Assembly (NCBI GenBank): GCA_018881555.1
Contig: JACAXG010000007.1
Coordinates: 9,500,935 to 9,564,934 of the forward strand
Reading direction: 5' to 3'
DNA length: 64,000 nt
DNA from: Amblyornis subalaris
Taxonomy: Eukaryota; Chordata; Aves; Passeriformes; Ptilonorhynchidae
Under the pieces are notes generated by a model. It had not been told where the DNA came from and did no database searches. It saw only the letters and a program-made list of their open reading frames with translations. A program made the position numbers and the translations under genes. Positions within the stretch are counted from its first letter, which is position 1. Every line of letters begins with the position of its first letter. This document shows positions 59,701 to 64,000 of this stretch, in pieces.

Positions 59701-62700
59701 AGAGACCTAATTTTGCTGAAGGCTTACTCCATGCGTCAGAGATGGCTATTGAGTAGAAAATTCTCTTTATTGCTCTGGAAAGAAGTATTGCATGTCATAG
59801 AATGGTGTCAGATTTTCTGAAGGCAAAACATTCAGAGGGTATAAAATGTGCAGAACATTACAGGTGCTTNGCTTTGACATTTATGGACAATCAAAACTGA
59901 TGTACACTCAAAACGTGAAGAAAACAAATCTGTACCAAAACCAAAGATTATATTTTCCATCCTGCTGAGGAGGCTTTCAGTACCAAGAGCACTTAGGAGT
60001 TTCCATGGAAAAAATATTCCCTGTGTGGCAGAAAGCTAACAAACTATGCTTTCTCTTATACCTGGTATCTCTCTAGTGCAAGGTGAGGAAGGGACTATGA
60101 AGGCAAACTCCAAGTAAGACAAGAGATTGGTGCTGGCAAATTGCACCATATCAACTCCTTTCCTGACATGAAATGCAGAGTTGGTTTTAGTCTAATGACA
60201 GAAAGAAAGTGAGTCACCCATTTTTGTGTTAGTTGAATGTGCACAGCACATATGAAGCCATAAAGCACTTGTAGAAAGTTACTTATGGGAAACAAGAAGC
60301 CAAGAGAAAAATAAAATTTCTGCAATACAAAAATGTAATTAATTATTAAAGTAATATTGTGATGTTGAATGTAAGATATTCTGAAGGCCAGGCTGTTGCC
60401 AGTCTTGTTTACAACAGCCTTTCTTGAAGAGAGGAGACAATGCTCTTGTTTTCTGAAGACAGGAAAAAGAGTTTCTATTAATGTCATATCAATTTTGTTC
60501 AGTTGATCAGAGATTCTTTTTTAGGTGTACTTGTGCATAGGAAGTGAACCTAGGAATGCCAGAAAAATGCTCAATTTTGCTAGATTTTTGGTGGCCCTTC
60601 AGGTACTTTAGTTAAAGCTATCTCTTCCTCTGTGAAAATTTAGAACTTGGCAGAAATGCTGTATAAAGTAGGTGTAGCAACAGTGGATAAATTTCTCCAT
60701 CTTTTGGTATGGAGTTTAGGTGAGCAAGATTCTGAGAGATACCTGTACCAGAAAACCTGCAATGGTTTTTCCCTGGGCTCTTCTGAGCCCGGAAAAGCCT
60801 TAGGAATTTTATTCCTGTATCTATGTGAGCTCTGGCCTAGGTCATGAAGTCAGTTTAAAGGCTTAAATAAGAGCCATACTTCATTTCTTAATACAGTTTT
60901 TTAATCTCCAGAATGCCCACTCTGTTATCTGACCATGTCAGAAAACCACAGGACCTGTATTTTCACTGGTTCATTTCCTCTGGATATCTATGGGATCACC
61001 CACATCTGATTTTAATTAGCAGTTGTGAGTCATTGGTGTGTGTGTGTTTATGAAAGAGCAGAGGAAAATACTCTAGTCTGGTTGTTTGGGCACGTCTCTA
61101 GGAATTGGGAAAAATTGTGTTCTCTTGCCTCTGCTGGCCTGATGACTGTTTCCTTCAAGTGGGTCAGTTTAACATGAAAAATCAATAACCTATTTTCCTC
61201 CTTTTATTTTCCTCATTCTTGCATCCCTTCTGACCTGCCACACAAGTGATAGATGTGGATTGAAATCACTCTGTATCAGAAAGGTTGGTAAATTCTGGCC
61301 CTGCACGGTGGTGGTGGGTGAAGGAGAGGGGAATTCCACTGTCCAGTCAAACCTTGGGGCGGGGTCCTTCTCAAGGAATGCTCCATCCTGTAGCACAGAG
61401 GGAGGTGTTTAGGAGCAGATCTACACCACCATCTCAGACTCCGGGCTGGCCCTGTCTGCACCCCAGTCCTGAGGCTGTCCCTACTGGAAACCACAGCGCA
61501 TGTACTGGTGGTGTAGATTTACTGGCTGGAATTCTATTTGTGTTGTATAAACATATTCTAGTTTCAGGAGAAAAGCAAATCCATCTCCAAGAAATTTGCT
61601 GTAGACAGGTCTTACACAGCTCCAAGCTCAGCTTGCTCCCTTTGAGGACTCTTTCCTGCAGTCTCTCACCAAGCATTGCCAAGGGAGCTGAGAGAGCCAG
61701 CTTGGGACTGTGGCTTCCACTGGCTGGCAAAACAACAAAGTTTTGGGAGCTGTTTCAGTGAATACCTTCTGTCTTATAGCTCTGTTTCTCTGTGACAACA
61801 TCTTTATGTTTATTGAGACTCAGGCTCAATGTTGTTGTCTGGCCAGTTCTGGAAAAGGGAGAACAATTTGAATTTTTGGACCCTTTTTTGGTTTAGTTTG
61901 GTTTTTACTACAGTGACAGGTAAGACCTCATCTATAAATGAGCAGAAGACTAAGCACAGAAAATCCTTCTCAAGGATGGATCTTGGGGATGGTCCCCACA
62001 GCCCTACTTGTAGGAGAGAGAGATGTTCAAAGGGAAGAAGGAAAGCCCCATTGTAATGTGGGTCTGTACAGAACTGTGCTGTGGAGTGGTAATTCCTGGG
62101 CTGTGCTCCTGAAATGTGTTTTAATAGAGTTCATATATTTCTGAGATTACGGTAAGTATGGCTGCTTCTCCTGAAAAGTAAACAAATACATTCCTCAGCA
62201 TGAAATCCCACACAAATGGACTAAACACAGATTGTGACTTTCTCTTAAGCTCCCTGTTTTTGGAAATAATTCTAATTTTTCTTTTGAATTGGCATAAACT
62301 GTTCTTGAGCAACTCATTTCTTTTCAGCTTACTCCACCCTCTTTTCCTGGATTTCTCATGCTTCTAAAGGGCAGTGGGAATACAGTTAGCCATTTAATCA
62401 CCAACTAAGAGGTTTTAAAATCCTTTGCTAGAGGAGTTTTTTGTGCAGATAGGGTTTTTTTTGACCCAATGGGCTAAATAAGCCTGTACTTACCAGCTTA
62501 TCATCTGTCCTGTATCTTTTATGTACAAATGGAACAATTCTCTCAATAACTGAAAAATCCCACTTTCTTGCTGCAGAAGACCAGGCTGACTGAGATTATC
62601 AGCGGGGATTTAGCCACATCACTCACGCAGAATTTGGTGTGTTGATACTGCTTAGTCTAATTGATAGAATGAAGAAGTCAGAACATGGACTTACATTTTC

Positions 62701-63541
62701 TTCATTCGTGAGTGTATCTAATATCGGGTATTTGGATAAGCTTCTGTAGTTGTAGACTTTTCTCATTTTTACTTTCAAGACAATTGTTCCAAATCTCTAG
62801 TCGGGCTTCATCTGATAGGGGAATAATATTACCAATAGCTGGAGAATTTCCAGGTGTTAATTTCCTTACACACTCAGCAGGCATTAGGCCTGCTGATAAG
62901 CTGCCAGGCCCTACTGTGCCATACTTTATGCAGGCATAAAACCCAGATAGAAGTTAGTTCTCCCGTGCATGTACCAGAGTGGCCCCTGCCTCACCTCTTC
63001 TCAAATTCCAGTAAGATTTGTGAAAAATGAGATGGTGTGGGCACACAGGCACAGCAGCCACCAGCTGCTGAAACAGCTCCGGTTACTGCTGGGAGATGGG
63101 GTGAGACTGAATACTTTGTATTTAGAACTGAATTTTCTTCTTTCCTTCAGTTGTGTGAAGTGCTGTTCTCTAACAGTTCAGAATTCAGGATCTGGATTAA
63201 CTGGAGTAATGAGCAGTTGTTGAAAGTATAAGACTTAGCTGGTGATGCCTCCAGAACTCATTTTCTCCCAAGAGAGGGCATGCCCTCAACTAATATAAGC
63301 TGACATACTGTCATTAAGTCTAGAATTTCTAATGTTTCTACTGTTTAGAAATAAGAAGGCAGAAAGACATTTAAAAAAAAATTCCAACAAACAACTTTAA
63401 TAGAAATATCTCATATTTTAAAGCATTTTTTCAAGATGTAAAATATAATTGACGAGTATATTATTCTATGGGATACTTACTTTCTTTCCATACTCTGTGG
63501 AGGAATATCATTCTCCATGTAATTTCAAAAATATTTTTGTA

Positions 63542-63599
63542 GCGGCTTTCCGATTGTCTGGCTCTCAAACAAGGAGGCAGACCGTAAGTTAGAAGCCGC
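63542..63599. other. Nested inverted repeat / hairpin in unique intergenic DNA
   Basis: GCGGCTT (63542-63548) pairs with AAGCCGC (63593-63599). Inside it, GTCTG (63556-63560) pairs with CAGAC (63578-63582), and a CTCT/GGAG extension lies beyond a one-base bulge. CpG-containing stems stand out in AT-rich flanks. Function unknown. Confidence 0.45.
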
Positions 63600-64000
63600 A
63601 ATAAATTTNGTTCCTATTTTTTGTCAATATTGCTGACTCACAAACAAACCAACATCATTAAATATTAATTTACAATTTCATTTGATAATCACAGTCATGG
63701 AAACTTTTTTTTTGCGGGGTCACATTAGAGATACAGAATTGAAGACACCTTTTAAGTTATCGGCTCCAGTCCTCACTTCTATTTTATATGTGCCTATGGA
63801 AGTATATTAATTTATATACACTAATTTAAATAATATCAGTTCATGCATACTTGAAGGAATATTAAGCTAGACTAAACTTCTCATGGTTAATACTAGATTT
63901 ACACTGGTATAATTCTATCAGTTGAACAACTGACCAATTTTATATATATAGCTTATATTATGTAGTTAGAAAGGAATCTACAGATAATCTGTGCTCCGAA

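Larger units (their letters stand above)
46170..64000. other. Intergenic region right of ANAPC10
   Basis: About 18 kb with no gene I can support. It contains CR1 scraps at 46538 and 49635, a probable ancient L3/CR1 tail at 56636, a pyrimidine-rich block at 54040-54340, and conserved-looking unique stretches near 62570-62950 and 63440-63800. In mammals HHIP lies beyond ANAPC10 on this side, so this is probably the ANAPC10-HHIP interval (inference from remembered synteny). Confidence 0.6.

Overview
The window is vertebrate nuclear DNA, most likely from a bird. Exons are short and separated by long introns, repeat content is low, and nearly all recognisable interspersed repeats are CR1 LINE fragments. 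The best CR1 copy ends in the octamer-like tail ATTCTGTAATTCTGTG. Two conserved housekeeping genes are arranged head to head around one CpG island at about 12.1-13.5 kb.

Left part, minus strand (1-12.4 kb): the 5' half of ABCE1, the ribosome-recycling ATPase also called RNase L inhibitor or Rli1. Nine coding exons were placed to the base by their splice sites and by an unbroken reading frame. They encode residues 1-307 of about 599: the iron-sulfur domain and all of the first ATPase domain. The gene runs off the left edge. A non-coding first exon lies in the CpG island, and a CR1 element sits in intron 1.

Middle (12.1-13.6 kb): a GC-rich bidirectional promoter. It contains a YY1-type site and a degenerate tandem array of three units of about 185 bp.

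Right part, plus strand (13.2-46.15 kb): ANAPC10 (APC10/DOC1), the D-box co-receptor of the anaphase-promoting complex. Its complete 185-codon reading frame lies in four coding exons, and the last intron is 24 kb. An unassigned candidate lies antisense in that intron (29.2-30.2 kb): a two-exon, 61-codon frame with consensus splice sites, a strong start context, a poly(A) signal and a GU/U-rich downstream element. I could not match it to a known family.

From 46.2 kb to the end I see no convincing gene. There are two CR1 scraps, one probable ancient L3/CR1 tail, simple repeats, a pyrimidine-rich block and two stretches with the look of conserved non-coding DNA, one with a nested hairpin near 63.57 kb. 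In mammals the gene beyond ANAPC10 on this side is HHIP, so this is probably the ANAPC10-HHIP intergenic space.

Functionally the pair joins translation termination and ribosome recycling (ABCE1) to cell-cycle proteolysis (ANAPC10) under one shared promoter region. No viral gene, CRISPR array, tRNA or rRNA was seen.
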